NCBI RefSeq assembly: GCF_900100695.1
Contig: NZ_FNCF01000001.1
Span: 402,060 to 466,059 of the forward strand
DNA length: 64,000 nt
Direction: 5' to 3'
Source of the DNA: Klenkia brasiliensis
GTDB lineage: Bacteria; Actinomycetota; Actinomycetes; Mycobacteriales; Geodermatophilaceae
A model generated the notes under the pieces. It was not told where the DNA came from and searched no databases. It was given only the letters and a program-made list of their open reading frames with translations. Below are positions 33,891 through 42,878 of the stretch, in pieces. A program made the position numbers and the translations under genes. Numbering within the stretch: position 1 is the first letter of the stretch; each line of letters begins with the position of its first letter.

Positions 33891-34802
33891 ATGGATGCGG
33901 ACGTGGTGGTCATCGGTGGGGGTCCGGCGGGGCTGAGCGGGGCGAAGGCGCTGGCCCGCTCGCTGCGGTCGGTGGTGGTCGTGGACGACGACCGGCCGCG
34001 CAACGCCCCGGCGGACGGGGCGCACAACGTGCTGGGGCACGAGGGCATCGCGCCCCGGGAGCTGCTGGCCATCGGCCGGCGGGAGCTCGAGGGCTACGGC
34101 GGCCGGGTGCTGGCCGGCCGCGTGGTCGACGCCCGGCCGGTGGACGGCGGGTTCGAGGTGCAGCTGGCCGACGGCGGCGTGCTGACCGCGCGGCGGCTGC
34201 TGCTGGCCGGCGGCGGGGTGGACGAGCTGCCCGACGTCCCCGGCCTGGTCGAGCGGTGGGGCCGCGACGTGCTGCACTGCCCCTACTGCCACGGCTACGA
34301 GGTGCGCGGCCAGGCGATCGGCGTGCTGGCGACCAGCGCGGTGTCGGTGCACTCGGCGCTGATGTTCTCCCAGCTCAGCCCCGACGTCGTCCTCCTCGCG
34401 CACGGGTACGCCCCGACCGCCGAGGAGCGCACGACGCTGGCGGCGCGGGGCGTGCGGGTCGTCGAGGGCACGGTGACCGGCGTCGAGGTGACCGAGGACC
34501 GGCTCTCGGGCGTCCGGCTGGTCTCGGGCGAGGTGGTCCCCCGCGATGCGCTGGTCGTCACCTCCTTCGTGCGGGCCCGCACCGACCACCTGACCGGGCT
34601 GGACCTGCCGGTCGAGGAGCTGCGGATGGGCGACCTGGTGCTCGGCACCCGGGTCGTGGCCGAGCCGACCGGGCGGACCCCGGTGCCGGGCGTGTGGGCG
34701 GCGGGCAACGCGGTGGAGCCGATGGGTCAGGTGGTCGCCTCGATGGCCGCGGGGCTGATGGCCGGCGCCCAGCTGAACATGGACCTGATCACGAACCCGT
34801 GA
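33891..34802 (+). CDS. Thioredoxin reductase-like FAD/NAD(P) oxidoreductase
   Basis: A 303-residue flavoprotein. FAD motif VVIGGGPAGLSGAKAL at the N-terminus, a redox-active CPYCHGYE at residues about 130-137, an ATSAVSVHSALMFSQL segment where NADPH-binding GxGxxA would be expected (weak), and a C-terminal GVWAAGNAVEPMGQVVASMAAG, the FAD-binding GDV-like motif. CPYC replaces the CATC of classical TrxB, as in the common actinobacterial TrxR-like subfamily. No thioredoxin gene is near. Its end overlaps the convergent methyltransferase by 14 nt. Confidence 0.85.
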   Translation: MDADVVVIGGGPAGLSGAKALARSLRSVVVVDDDRPRNAPADGAHNVLGHEGIAPRELLAIGRRELEGYGGRVLAGRVVDARPVDGGFEVQLADGGVLTARRLLLAGGGVDELPDVPGLVERWGRDVLHCPYCHGYEVRGQAIGVLATSAVSVHSALMFSQLSPDVVLLAHGYAPTAEERTTLAARGVRVVEGTVTGVEVTEDRLSGVRLVSGEVVPRDALVVTSFVRARTDHLTGLDLPVEELRMGDLVLGTRVVAEPTGRTPVPGVWAAGNAVEPMGQVVASMAAGLMAGAQLNMDLITNP

Positions 34803-35541
34803 CCCGGGTGCCGACGACGACCGCGGCGCCGCGGTCGTCGTCGGTGACCAGCCGCCCGGACAGGCCCCCGGCGGCCACCGCGGCCAGCGTGCCGGGCGCC
34901 TGCCGCCGGCTGGTCTCCAGCAGCAGCGCACCGCCCGGGGCCAGCCAGGCACGCGCCCCGGCAGCCACCCGCCGGTGCAGGTCCAGGCCGTCGGCGCCGC
35001 CGTCCAGCGCGGTGACCGGTTCGTGGTCGCGGGCCTCGGGCGGCATGTCGGCGATCGCGTCGGTGGGCACGTAGGGGGCGTTCACGCAGAGCAGGTCGAC
35101 CCGGCCGCGCAGCTGCCCCGGCAGGGCGTCGAACAGGTCGCCGGCCCGGGCGTCGACGCCGTTGCGCCGGGCGCAGGCCACCGCGACGGGGTCGACGTCC
35201 GCCGCGATCAGCTCGACCTCCCCCAGCCCGGCGGCCACCGCGAGGCCGACCGCGCCGGACCCGCAGCACAGGTCGACGACCACCCGCCCGCCGAGCGCGA
35301 CCGCCTCCTCGACCAGCAGCGCCGTCCGCTGGCGGGGCACGAAGACGCCGGGATCCAGCAGCACCCGCAGGCCGCCGAACGTGACCCAGCCGAGCACCTG
35401 CTCGAGCGGCTCGCCGGCCACCCGCCGGGCGACGAGGCCGGAGGGACCATCGAGGTCGCGGCCGTCGGCGGCCAGCAGCGCGGCCTCCTCCTCGGCGAAG
35501 ACGCAGCCCGCGGCGCGCAGCCGTGCCACCACGTCGTCCAC
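34789..35541 (-). CDS. PrmC/HemK-related N5-glutamine methyltransferase
   Basis: A 250-residue SAM-dependent methyltransferase. The N-terminal helical domain precedes GEPLEQVLGWVTFGGLRV and VFVPRQRTALLVEEA, typical of PrmC proteins; motif I is VVDLCCGSGAVGLAVA, and the substrate-binding NPPY motif is NAPYVPTD. NAPY rather than NPPY and the DLDLHRRV end are marks of the PrmC-related subfamily that is distinct from the true release-factor methyltransferase. Its target is unknown. The GTG start is 36 nt from the divergent sigma-like gene. Confidence 0.85.
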   Translation of the reverse strand: MDDVVARLRAAGCVFAEEEAALLAADGRDLDGPSGLVARRVAGEPLEQVLGWVTFGGLRVLLDPGVFVPRQRTALLVEEAVALGGRVVVDLCCGSGAVGLAVAAGLGEVELIAADVDPVAVACARRNGVDARAGDLFDALPGQLRGRVDLLCVNAPYVPTDAIADMPPEARDHEPVTALDGGADGLDLHRRVAAGARAWLAPGGALLLETSRRQAPGTLAAVAAGGLSGRLVTDDDRGAAVVVGTRVTGS

Positions 35542-35577
35542 GCGACCAGTGTGCGCGGGGGTGCACCGGGGTTCACT

Positions 35578-37230
35578 GTGCCGGTGACCGAGGACTGGCG
35601 GGAGCTGCTGCCGACGGCGTTCCTGCTGGCCGGCAGCGACGCGGGCGCCCGGGACCTGCTCGCGCGCGGCCTGGCCCGCGGGGGCGGGGTCGACGGGCTC
35701 GTGCGCGCGCACCTGCGCCGCCGGGTGGGCCGCGACGTGGTGCTCAGCGGGACGTCGGGGACGCCGTGGTGGGTCTCCCCCGCCGACGCCGCGGCGGCCG
35801 CCGAGCTGGCCGCCGCGCTCGACGCGCTCACCCGGGCCGAGCGCGCGGCGGTGGTGCTGCACTGGTTCGAGGACCGGCCGGCCGCCGAGGTCGCGCAGCG
35901 GGTGCCCGGGGTGGACCTGGCCGCGCTGCCCGGCCGGCTGGGGGTGCCCGCCGACCGGCTGCCGGCCCGGCTGGAGCTGCTGGCCGGGACCGCCCAGCTC
36001 GGGGACCTCGACGACGCCGCGGTGGCCGACGGCGTCCGTGCGGTGCGCCGGCGCCGGTGGGTGCGGGCCGGCACGGCCGTCGCGGCGGTGGCCGTGCTCG
36101 CGGTCGGCGCGGCCACCCTGCCGGGGGTGGTCCGGCCCCCCGCACCCGCGGCGGAGGCCCCCGCGTCCACCCTGGGCCCGGCCCGCGGGTCGCTGGCCGG
36201 GGACACCGGTTTCGTGGCGGCGCTGCGCGACCGGCTGGACCCGGCACCGGACCCGCCGCGGCTGGTCTACGCCGGCGACGCGGCGGGGCGCCGGTGGGCG
36301 CTGCTGGCGCAACGGACCGGCGACGGCCTCCAGGTCACCTGGTTCACCGGACCGGCGAGCACGCCGGCCGCCTTCCTCGACCGGGCCCTGACCACCACCA
36401 GCGACACCCCGGCGCCGGTGCTCGCGGCGACCGCGGAGGACGAGCGCGGCGCCGCGCTGCTGCTGGTCACCGCCCCCGGCGACGAGGTCGAGGTGTCCTC
36501 CGGCGTCGACGTCGCCGCCGACGGCTCGACCTCCCGCAGCTTCCGCCCGGTGGGCACGGCCGACGGCGTCTCGGCCGTGCGGCTGGACCGGGACGGCGGG
36601 CAGGGGGTGGTGGCCCGGGTCAGCCGGGACGGCCTGCCGGTGTGGACCGGCCCGGCGTCCAGCCTGCTCACCCAGGGCGCGGCGGCCCCGCCGTCGGCGG
36701 TCCCCCGCTCGGGCACCGCGCCCGTCGACCCCCTGGCCTACGAGGTGGCCGTCGACGCCGTCGCCGGTCCGACCGGGCGCCGTCCGGGCAGCCTGGCGGT
36801 CACCGTGCTGGGGTCGGGCACCTTCCCCGCCCCGGGCGGTGCCACCGCGCAGGCGGTGACCGTCGCGGTGGCGCTCCCGGGGGGCGCGGTGGCCACGAGC
36901 ACGGCGTCGGCCACCCCGGACGGCTCGGGCACCCCCTGCGGCACCGCGACCCACCCGGCCGGCACGGACCTGGCGACGCTGACCGTGGTCGCCCGCTGCG
37001 CCTCCTACGCCGGGGACTCCTCGACCTTCGGCGCCACGCTGGTGGTCGTCGCCCCGCCCGGCCAGGAGGTGGAGCTCAACACCGGTGCGGGCGGCGCGCT
37101 CACCGCACCGGCGCTGGAGGCCGGCTGGGGCTTCCAGGTCGACGGCGCCGACGACCTCACCGTGTTCCGGGCCGACTCGGCGTCCGGGGAGGTGGCCCGG
37201 GTGGGCGGCGGGCCCCTCGACGGCCCCTGA
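35578..37230 (+). CDS. Sigma-70 region-like N-terminus fused to membrane helix and large extracytoplasmic domain
   Basis: A 550-residue protein with three parts. Residues 1-145 resemble a degenerate ECF sigma-factor layout: DLLARGLARGGGVDGLVRAHLRR, then AAALDALTRAERAAVVLHWFEDRPAAEVAQRV, which follows the pattern of sigma region 4 (LPxxxRxxxxLxxxxxxxxxEIA). A basic stop (RRRRWVRAG) leads into one membrane helix (residues 160-180). The remaining 360 residues are outside the cell and rich in Ala, Thr, Gly and Asp, with beta-rich repeats and two Cys pairs. This could be a membrane-tethered regulator or a decayed sigma/anti-sigma fusion. No partner gene is adjacent. GTG start chosen from the layout. 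Confidence 0.6.
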   Translation: MPVTEDWRELLPTAFLLAGSDAGARDLLARGLARGGGVDGLVRAHLRRRVGRDVVLSGTSGTPWWVSPADAAAAAELAAALDALTRAERAAVVLHWFEDRPAAEVAQRVPGVDLAALPGRLGVPADRLPARLELLAGTAQLGDLDDAAVADGVRAVRRRRWVRAGTAVAAVAVLAVGAATLPGVVRPPAPAAEAPASTLGPARGSLAGDTGFVAALRDRLDPAPDPPRLVYAGDAAGRRWALLAQRTGDGLQVTWFTGPASTPAAFLDRALTTTSDTPAPVLAATAEDERGAALLLVTAPGDEVEVSSGVDVAADGSTSRSFRPVGTADGVSAVRLDRDGGQGVVARVSRDGLPVWTGPASSLLTQGAAAPPSAVPRSGTAPVDPLAYEVAVDAVAGPTGRRPGSLAVTVLGSGTFPAPGGATAQAVTVAVALPGGAVATSTASATPDGSGTPCGTATHPAGTDLATLTVVARCASYAGDSSTFGATLVVVAPPGQEVELNTGAGGALTAPALEAGWGFQVDGADDLTVFRADSASGEVARVGGGPLDGP

Positions 37231-37354
37231 CGCCACGCGGGAGCAACCTGCCAACAGCGGAACCGTTCCGTATCAGTTGTGGCTCTGGTGGACGCATTCC
37301 GGTGGTCCTAGTTTCGGTTGCACCCGATCCAGGGCTCCCCCGGAAGGCTCCCCG

Positions 37355-37642
37355 ATGACCGCAGCGCTCTCCCCCGCCGACGGCCCCGACCTCGACCAGC
37401 CCGCCCTGCGCCTGGTCCCACCGCGACGGACCCTGACCCTGCTCGAGGCCGCCCGGATGTGCCCCGTCACCACGAAGGTGCTCTGGGTCGAGTATCTGAC
37501 CCTGGGCGGCGCGCAGCGCTACGAGGAGTTCTGCGGCCACCTGGCCGACCCGGCCGACGGCGACCCCACCGAGCACGGCCTGGTCGTGCAGACCCTCGCG
37601 GAGGTGCTCGCCGACGAGGGCGTCGACGTCGACATCGCCTGA
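37355..37642 (+). CDS. Hypothetical protein, 95 aa
   Basis: I do not recognise this family. The protein has a disordered N-terminus (20 residues), then a helix-rich part RTLTLLEAARMCPVTTKVLWVEYLTLGGAQRYEEFCGHL (quoted by position as residues 25-63, key residues two Cys, three Trp/Tyr), and an acidic C-terminus ending DEGVDVDIA. It has no signal peptide. GGAAGG lies 7-8 nt before the ATG. The 124-bp upstream gap is somewhat AT-richer than the surroundings and probably holds its promoter. It is convergent with the AraC-type regulator, whose stop touches its own. Confidence 0.6.
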   Translation: MTAALSPADGPDLDQPALRLVPPRRTLTLLEAARMCPVTTKVLWVEYLTLGGAQRYEEFCGHLADPADGDPTEHGLVVQTLAEVLADEGVDVDIA

Positions 37643-38473
37643 TCAGCCCGGCCGGCGGTGCTCCGCGACGAACCGGCCCGGCGGCGTGCCGACCACCGAC
37701 GTCCAGTCCCGGCTGAAGTGGGCCTGGTCGGCGTAGCCGAGCAGGGCCGCGGTCGCCGCCAGCGACCCCTCCCCCGTCCGCAGCCGCTCGGCGGCCTCCT
37801 GCAGCCGCCGTCGCTGCACCAGCCACTTGGGCGTCAGCCCCAGCCGTCGCTGCACCAGCCGCTGCAGGGTCCGCTCCCCCAGCCCGGTGGCCTCGCACAG
37901 CTGGCCCACCCGGACCAGGTCGGGCCGGGTCTCGACCAGCTCGACCACCCGGTCGACCAGCTCGCCCTCCGCGTCCACCGGCAGGGACGGGCGCAGCAGG
38001 TCGCCGAAGGCCGCCGTGGCCGCCGCGTGCGCCGCCGGGTCGCGAGGGTCGCGGGTCATCGCCGTGCGCACCCGGTCGGCCAGCTCCCGCCCGGGGTCGC
38101 CGAGCAGCTCACCGATGTCGACATGGCGATCGGTGAGGGTCGACATGTCGACACCGGACACCAGCGACCCGGCCGCCGGCGTGAGCATCACCCCGACGGC
38201 CCACCCCTCCCCGGCGAGCACGGTCTCCGACAACCCGGTGACCACCCCGTAGAAGCGGGCGTACCCGGTGCTGACGACGACGAGGCCGACCGGGTACTGC
38301 AGCACCCGCTGCACCGACTCCTGCCCCGGCGGCACCGACCAGACGGGGATCCAGAACCGCTGCACCAGCGGGGCGAGGTCGGCCGGCGGCGCGTAGCGGG
38401 ACATCGTGTGCGAGCGGTCCCCGGGCGCACGCAGGTGCGCCCGCTCCACCGCACCGGTCGTGTCGGGTTCCAT
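37643..38473 (-). CDS. AraC-family transcriptional regulator
   Basis: A 276-residue regulator. The N-terminal part (AYAPPADLAPLVQRFWIPVW-like, QRVLQYPVGLVVV) resembles the DUF6597/AraC sensor domain common in actinobacteria, and the C-terminal AraC domain has VRVGQLCEATGLGERTLQRLVQRRLG as its first helix-turn-helix and LAATAALLGYADQAHFSRDWTSVVG as its second, followed by PPGRFVAEHR. Divergent from a TIGR03086-type gene 37 nt away with an inverted repeat between them, so it likely controls that gene and itself. Confidence 0.9.
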   Translation of the reverse strand: MEPDTTGAVERAHLRAPGDRSHTMSRYAPPADLAPLVQRFWIPVWSVPPGQESVQRVLQYPVGLVVVSTGYARFYGVVTGLSETVLAGEGWAVGVMLTPAAGSLVSGVDMSTLTDRHVDIGELLGDPGRELADRVRTAMTRDPRDPAAHAAATAAFGDLLRPSLPVDAEGELVDRVVELVETRPDLVRVGQLCEATGLGERTLQRLVQRRLGLTPKWLVQRRRLQEAAERLRTGEGSLAATAALLGYADQAHFSRDWTSVVGTPPGRFVAEHRRPG

Positions 38474-38479
38474 CAAGAC

Positions 38480-38506
38480 CCACCCTGCCGCACCGCGCCA
38501 GGGTGG
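38480..38506. promoter_or_regulatory. Inverted repeat between divergent AraC regulator and TIGR03086 gene
   Basis: CCACCCTG, 11 nt, CAGGGTGG: perfect 8-bp arms filling most of the 37-nt gap. Candidate operator for the AraC-type regulator. Confidence 0.45.
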
Positions 38507-38510
38507 CGGC

Positions 38511-39053
38511 ATGGACCAGACCGCCGCCCGCCACCGCGCCGCCGCCTCCGCCCTGACCGCCGTCCTGGACGCCGTGCCCGCCGACCGGTGGGACAGCCCC
38601 TCCCCCTGCGCCGGCTGGACCGCCCGCGACGTCGTCGCGCACGTCGTGGACACCCAGCGCGAACTGCTCACCCGGCACGGCGCGGACGTCGGTGCCCGGC
38701 CGGACCTCACCGACCCGGCCGCGGCCTTCCGCGCGCACACCGGCGTCGTGCAGGGGCTGCTCACCGACGAGCTGCTCGGGACCGGCTACGACGGCTTCTT
38801 CGGCCCGACGACGGTCGGCGCCACGCTGGAGCAGTTCTACGTGTGGGACCTGCTGGTGCACCGGTGGGACGTCGCCCGGGCCACCGGCGGGGACGAGACC
38901 CTCACCGGTGCCGAGCTGGACCGCGTCGAGGCCGGCGCGGAGGGGTTCGGGGAGGCGCTGCACATGGACGGCATCTGCGCACCGGCGCTGCCGGTCGACG
39001 AGGACGCCGACCGGCAGACCGCCGTGCTGGCCCGGCTGGGTCGCCGGGCCTGA
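38511..39053 (+). CDS. TIGR03086/maleylpyruvate isomerase-like metal-binding protein
   Basis: A 180-residue DinB/MDMPI-fold protein. SPCAGWTARDVVAHVVDTQR near residue 30-50 supplies the first metal-binding His, and the HRWDVARATG segment near residue 117 the others; the Trp in AGWTARD is a family mark. Members are mycothiol- or metal-dependent transferases of mostly unknown substrate in actinobacteria. It is divergent from an AraC-type regulator. Convergent with the TPR gene with one base between stops. Confidence 0.85.
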   Translation: MDQTAARHRAAASALTAVLDAVPADRWDSPSPCAGWTARDVVAHVVDTQRELLTRHGADVGARPDLTDPAAAFRAHTGVVQGLLTDELLGTGYDGFFGPTTVGATLEQFYVWDLLVHRWDVARATGGDETLTGAELDRVEAGAEGFGEALHMDGICAPALPVDEDADRQTAVLARLGRRA

Positions 39054-39054
39054 C

Positions 39055-39378
39055 TCAGCTCGCCGCGCCCAGCGCGTCGGCCACCCGGTGGTGGGTGGCC
39101 GCCTCGGCGGGGCGGTGCTGCCGCTCCAGGGTGCGGGCCAGCGCGCGGCGGGCCCAGCCGTCGGCGGGGGCGAGCTCGACCAGCTGGCCGAACGCCTCCT
39201 CGGCCCGGGCGAGCTGCGCGGACTCGAAGCAGGCCCGGCCGAGCAGCTCCAGCACCGCGATGTCCTGCGGGTAGGCCGCCACGACCGGGGCCAGGATCGC
39301 CACGGCCTCGGTCGGCTGCCCGCTGGTCAGGAACAGCTCGGCGCGGAGGAACTCGGAGTGCAGGTCGATGGTGGTCAT
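39055..39378 (-). CDS. Tetratricopeptide repeat protein
   Basis: A 107-residue soluble protein made of three TPR-like helix pairs: SEFLRAELFLTSGQPTEAVAIL, VLELLGRACFESAQLARAEEAF and ARRALARTLERQHRPAEAATHH, with a degenerate TPR consensus (Gly/Ala8, Ala20, Pro32). Such small TPR proteins act as scaffolds. The ATG has GAGAGGAGG 7 nt upstream. The gene sits alone between a TIGR03086 gene and cobG on the opposite strand, with a large hairpin in its leader. Partner unknown. Confidence 0.8.
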   Translation of the reverse strand: MTTIDLHSEFLRAELFLTSGQPTEAVAILAPVVAAYPQDIAVLELLGRACFESAQLARAEEAFGQLVELAPADGWARRALARTLERQHRPAEAATHHRVADALGAAS

Positions 39379-39393
39379 CGTGGCCTCCTCTCA

Positions 39394-39439
39394 GGCGGCC
39401 GGTGGAACGCACGGGCACCTCTCGTGCTTCCCGGCCGCC
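39394..39439. repeat. Hairpin in the TPR/cobG divergent region
   Basis: Arms at 39394-39413 and 39423-39439 pair as GGCGGCCGG, a 2-nt bulge, GAA, a 1-nt bulge, GCACG with the complementary strand. It lies in the 5' leader of the TPR gene and about 65 bp upstream of cobG. It is not a cobalamin riboswitch, since no B12 box is present. Function unknown. Confidence 0.45.
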
Positions 39440-39504
39440 CAGGTGCAGGATCCGCCCCCGCGCGCCGTACGTCGAGGTGGGCCGCACGTAACCTCGGGCG
39501 GGCC

Positions 39505-40653
39505 ATGACTGCCCGCGACCGTGCCGACGCCTGCCCGGGTGCGGTGCACACCCACCTGGCCGCCGACGGCCGGCTGGCCCGGGTCCGGGTGCCCGGCGGG
39601 CTGCTGAGCGGGGCGCAGCTGCTGGTGCTCGCCCAGGCCGCGGTCGACCTGGCCGACGGCGCGCTGGAGCTGACCAGCCGCGGCAACGTGCAGCTGCGCG
39701 GCCTCGCCGACCACGCCCCGCCCGAACTGGCCCGCCGGCTGCACCACGCCGGGCTGCTGCCGTCCGAGGCCCACGAGACCGCGCGGAACGTGGTGGCCAG
39801 CGTGCTGTCCGGGCGGGCCGGCGGACTGGTCGACGTCCGGCCGGTGGTGCGGGCACTCGACGCCGGGCTGGTCGCCGACCCCGCGCTGGCCGCGCTGCCC
39901 GGCCGCTTCCTGGCCACCGTCGACGACGGCCGCGGCGACGTGCACGGCCTGACCGGGGACGTCGGCCTGGTCGCGGTGGCGCCCGACGCCCTCGCGCTCA
40001 CCCTGGCCGGGCACGACTCCGGTCTGCGCGCGGCCCCGGCCGACGCGGCCGGCCTGCTGCTGCGCGGGGCCCGCGCGTTCCTGGACGAGCGGTCCGCCCA
40101 GGGGTCGTCCGCCTGGCGGCTGCCCGAGCTGGCCGACGGGCCGGCGCGGGTGGCGGCCCGCCTCGGGGGCACGGCCGTGCCGCTCGCGCCGGCCCCGGCC
40201 GACCCGCCGGTCGGCTCCGTCGAGCAGGGCGACGGCCGGGTGGCGCTGGTCGGGCTGGTGCCGCTGGGCCGGCTCACCACCGCGGCGCTCGACGTCCTCG
40301 TGCAGGTCACCGCGGCGCTGGGCAGCGAGGTGCAGCTGACGCCGTGGCGCAGCGTCGCCGTCCCCGACCTGCCCGACGAGTTCGTCGACGACGTGGCCAC
40401 CGCGCTGCACTCCGCGGGCCTGGTGTTCGACGCGGCGAGCCCGTGGGCGCAGGTCACCGCGTGCGCCGGGCTGCCCGGCTGCGCGAAGTCGCGGGCCGAC
40501 GTCCGGGCCGACGCCGCGCGGGCCGTGGCCACCGGCACGCTGCCGGTCGACGGGCCCCAGCACTGGGCCGGGTGCGAGCGCCGCTGCGGCCGCCCGGCAG
40601 GATCGGTCGACGTCCTGGCCACCGGTCAGGGCTACGAGATCGGAGCAGGGTGA
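39505..40653 (+). CDS. cobG: Precorrin-3B synthase
   Basis: Oxygen-dependent monooxygenase of the aerobic cobalamin pathway that turns precorrin-3A into precorrin-3B; it is a nitrite/sulfite reductase-like iron-sulfur protein. The 382-residue protein has the ferredoxin-like repeats ([19 protein letters not shown] in the first half, a family mark) and the 4Fe-4S cysteines [12 protein letters not shown] and GCERRCGRP. The C-terminal half repeats the first at lower similarity. It starts a cobG-cobH-cobIJ operon, each gene overlapping the next by 4 bases. CobG is the enzyme that marks the aerobic route. Confidence 0.95.
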   Translation: MTARDRADACPGAVHTHLAADGRLARVRVPGGLLSGAQLLVLAQAAVDLADGALELTSRGNVQLRGLADHAPPELARRLHHAGLLPSEAHETARNVVASVLSGRAGGLVDVRPVVRALDAGLVADPALAALPGRFLATVDDGRGDVHGLTGDVGLVAVAPDALALTLAGHDSGLRAAPADAAGLLLRGARAFLDERSAQGSSAWRLPELADGPARVAARLGGTAVPLAPAPADPPVGSVEQGDGRVALVGLVPLGRLTTAALDVLVQVTAALGSEVQLTPWRSVAVPDLPDEFVDDVATALHSAGLVFDAASPWAQVTACAGLPGCAKSRADVRADAARAVATGTLPVDGPQHWAGCERRCGRPAGSVDVLATGQGYEIGAG

Positions 40654-41273
40654 GCTACCAGTACGAGCACGACGGCGCGGAGATCTACCGGCAGTCCTTC
40701 GCCACCATCCGCCGCGAGGCCGAGCTCGACCGGCTGCCGGCCGACGTCGCGCAGGTGACCGTGCGCATGATCCACGCCTGCGGGCAGGTCGACCTGGTCG
40801 ACGACGTCGCGTGGTCCGACGGCGTGGTGGGCAAGGCCCGCACGGCGCTGGAGCGGGGTGCCCCGGTGCTCTGCGACGCGCAGATGGTCGCTGCCGGCGT
40901 CACCCGCAAGCGGCTGCCGGCCTACAACGAGGTGGTCTGCACGCTCAACGACCCGCGGACGCCGGACCTCGCCGCGGCCCTGGCCACCACCCGGACGGCG
41001 GCCGCCCTGCAGCTGTGGGGCGACAAGCTGGACGGCGCCGTGGTCGCCATCGGCAACGCCCCGACCGCGCTGTTCCACCTGCTGGAGATGGTCGCCGCCG
41101 GCGCACCCCGGCCCGCCGCGGTGGTCGGCATCCCGGTCGGATTCATCGGCGCGGTGGAGAGCAAGGACGCCCTGGCCGCCTCCGACCTGGACTTCCTCGT
41201 CGTCCGCGGCCGCCGCGGCGGGTCGGCGATCACCGCCGCCGCGGTCAACGCGCTGGCGAGCACCGCCGAATGA
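40650..41273 (+). CDS. cobH: Precorrin-8X methylmutase
   Basis: Moves the C-11 methyl group to C-12 to give hydrogenobyrinate. 207 residues, normal length. The catalytic His lies in [15 protein letters not shown] near residue 43; other conserved segments are [31 protein letters not shown] and [19 protein letters not shown] start overlaps the cobG stop; the stop overlaps the cobIJ ATG. Confidence 0.96.
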   Translation: MSYQYEHDGAEIYRQSFATIRREAELDRLPADVAQVTVRMIHACGQVDLVDDVAWSDGVVGKARTALERGAPVLCDAQMVAAGVTRKRLPAYNEVVCTLNDPRTPDLAAALATTRTAAALQLWGDKLDGAVVAIGNAPTALFHLLEMVAAGAPRPAAVVGIPVGFIGAVESKDALAASDLDFLVVRGRRGGSAITAAAVNALASTAE

Positions 41274-42823
41274 CCGGGCGGCTGTACGGGGTGGGGCTCG
41301 GCCCCGGCGACCCCGAGCTGGTGACGGTCAAGGCGGCCCGGCTGATCGGCGCGGCCGACGTCGTCGCCTTCCACGCCGCCCGGCACGGCCGCTCGGTCGC
41401 CCGGGGGCTGGCCGAGCCCTACCTGCGCGCGGGCCAGGTCGAGGAGCTGCTGGTCTACCCGGTGACCACCGAGACCACCGACCACCCCGGTGGCTACCAG
41501 GGCGCGATCGACGAGTTCTACGCCGCGGCGGCCGAGCGGCTGGCCGCGCACCTGGACGCCGGCCGCGACGTCGTCGTCCTCGCCGAGGGCGACCCGTTCT
41601 TCTACGGCTCCTACATGCACATGCACAAGCGGCTGGCGCACCGGTACCCGACCGAGGTGGTGCCGGGGGTGACCAGCGTGAGCGGGGCCGCGGCGGTGCT
41701 CGGCCGCCCGCTGGTGGAGCGCGACGAGGTGCTCACCGTGCTGCCCGGCACGCTGCCCACCGAGGAGCTCGCCGCCTGGCTGGAGACCGCCGACTCCGCC
41801 GCGGTGATGAAGCTGGGCCGCACCTTCCCCGCCGTCCGGGACGCCTTCGCCGTCGCCGGGGTGCTCGACCGGGCCTGGTACGTGGAGCGGGCGACCACCG
41901 ACCGGGAGCGGGTGCTGCCGCTGGCCGACGTCGACCCGGAGTCGGTGCCCTACTTCTCCCTCGCGCTGCTGCCGTCGGAGCTGACCGGCCCGGGCAACGA
42001 CGCCGCCGACCTGGCCTCCCCGCCCCGGGTATCGGAAGCTCCACCCCCCTCGGCCACCCCGATGGCCGGGGTGGAGCTTCCGATACCCGTGGGGGTGGGC
42101 TCGGTGACCGTGGTCGGGCTCGGGCCCGGCGCCCGCTGGTGGACGACGCCCGAGGCCGCCGCCGCGCTGGCCGAGGCCGACGACCTGGTGGGCTACGGCC
42201 CCTACCTGGACCGGGTGGCGGCCAACCCGCGGCAGGTCAAGCACCCCAGCGACAACCGGGTCGAGGCCGAGCGCGCGGCCGCCGCGCTGGCGATGGCCCG
42301 GGCCGGCCGCCGGGTCGCGGTGGTGTCCAGCGGCGACCCGGGGGTGTTCGCGATGGCCGCGGCGGTGCTCGAGGTGGCCGCGGCGGACTTCCCCGACGTC
42401 CCGGTACGGGTGCTGCCCGGCATCACCGCCGCGCAGGCCGTGGCGTCGAAGGTGGGCGCCCCGCTCGGGCACGACTTCTGCATCCTGTCGCTGTCGGACG
42501 TGCTCAAGCCGTGGGACGTCGTCCTGGACCGGCTCCGCCACGCCGCGGCCGCCGACCTGGTGATCGCGCTCTACAACCCCCGGTCGAAGGCACGGCCGCA
42601 CCAGCTGTTCGAGGCGCGCGAGGCACTGCTGGAGGTGCGCGACCCGGGCACGGTGGTGGTGGTCGGCCGCGACGTCGGCGGGCCGGAGGAGTCGCTGACC
42701 GTGACCACGCTGGGCGACCTCGACCCGGGCACGGTGGACATGCGCTGCCTGGTGATGATCGGCAGCACCCGGACCCGGGTGACCCCGTCCGGCCAGGTCT
42801 ACACCAGCCGCAGCTACCCCTGA
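41270..42823 (+). CDS. cobIJ: Fused precorrin-2 C20-methyltransferase / precorrin-3B C17-methyltransferase (CobIJ)
   Basis: Two SAM-dependent tetrapyrrole methyltransferases in one 517-residue chain. The CobI half (1-245) has [21 protein letters not shown] and [15 protein letters not shown]; the CobJ half (about 280-517) has [55 protein letters not shown] and [11 protein letters not shown]. This fusion is common in actinobacteria. The linker (about residues 250-275, [19 protein letters not shown]) is encoded by a near-perfect 62-bp palindrome, so it looks like an inserted repeat that kept the frame. Last gene of the operon; a hairpin follows the stop. Confidence 0.96.
   Translation: MTGRLYGVGLGPGDPELVTVKAARLIGAADVVAFHAARHGRSVARGLAEPYLRAGQVEELLVYPVTTETTDHPGGYQGAIDEFYAAAAERLAAHLDAGRDVVVLAEGDPFFYGSYMHMHKRLAHRYPTEVVPGVTSVSGAAAVLGRPLVERDEVLTVLPGTLPTEELAAWLETADSAAVMKLGRTFPAVRDAFAVAGVLDRAWYVERATTDRERVLPLADVDPESVPYFSLALLPSELTGPGNDAADLASPPRVSEAPPPSATPMAGVELPIPVGVGSVTVVGLGPGARWWTTPEAAAALAEADDLVGYGPYLDRVAANPRQVKHPSDNRVEAERAAAALAMARAGRRVAVVSSGDPGVFAMAAAVLEVAAADFPDVPVRVLPGITAAQAVASKVGAPLGHDFCILSLSDVLKPWDVVLDRLRHAAAADLVIALYNPRSKARPHQLFEAREALLEVRDPGTVVVVGRDVGGPEESLTVTTLGDLDPGTVDMRCLVMIGSTRTRVTPSGQVYTSRSYP
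42027..42088. repeat. 62-bp palindrome with perfect 21-bp arms inside cobIJ
   Basis: Arms 42027-42047 and 42068-42088 are exact inverted copies; the 20-nt centre has its own GGCCA/TGGCC stem. It encodes the linker between the CobI and CobJ domains without breaking the frame. Structure of this kind is unexpected in coding DNA and looks like a REP- or MITE-like unit. Confidence 0.8.
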
Positions 42824-42825
42824 CC

Positions 42826-42872
42826 GTGCACCCAGCGCCCTCCGATGACCGTTCCGGGGGCGCTGGCTGCAC
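42826..42872. terminator. Bidirectional hairpin between cobIJ and the DUF559-like gene
   Basis: Arms 42826-42840 and 42858-42872 pair at 14 of 15 positions around a 17-nt loop. It starts 2 nt after the cobIJ stop and ends 6 nt from the stop of the convergent gene. No U-tract. Probable shared terminator. Confidence 0.6.
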
Positions 42873-42878
42873 AGTCGA

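Noticed and set aside
39394-39504. Cobalamin riboswitch before cobG
   Set aside because: The conserved GCCACTG and GAGCCAG cores are absent.
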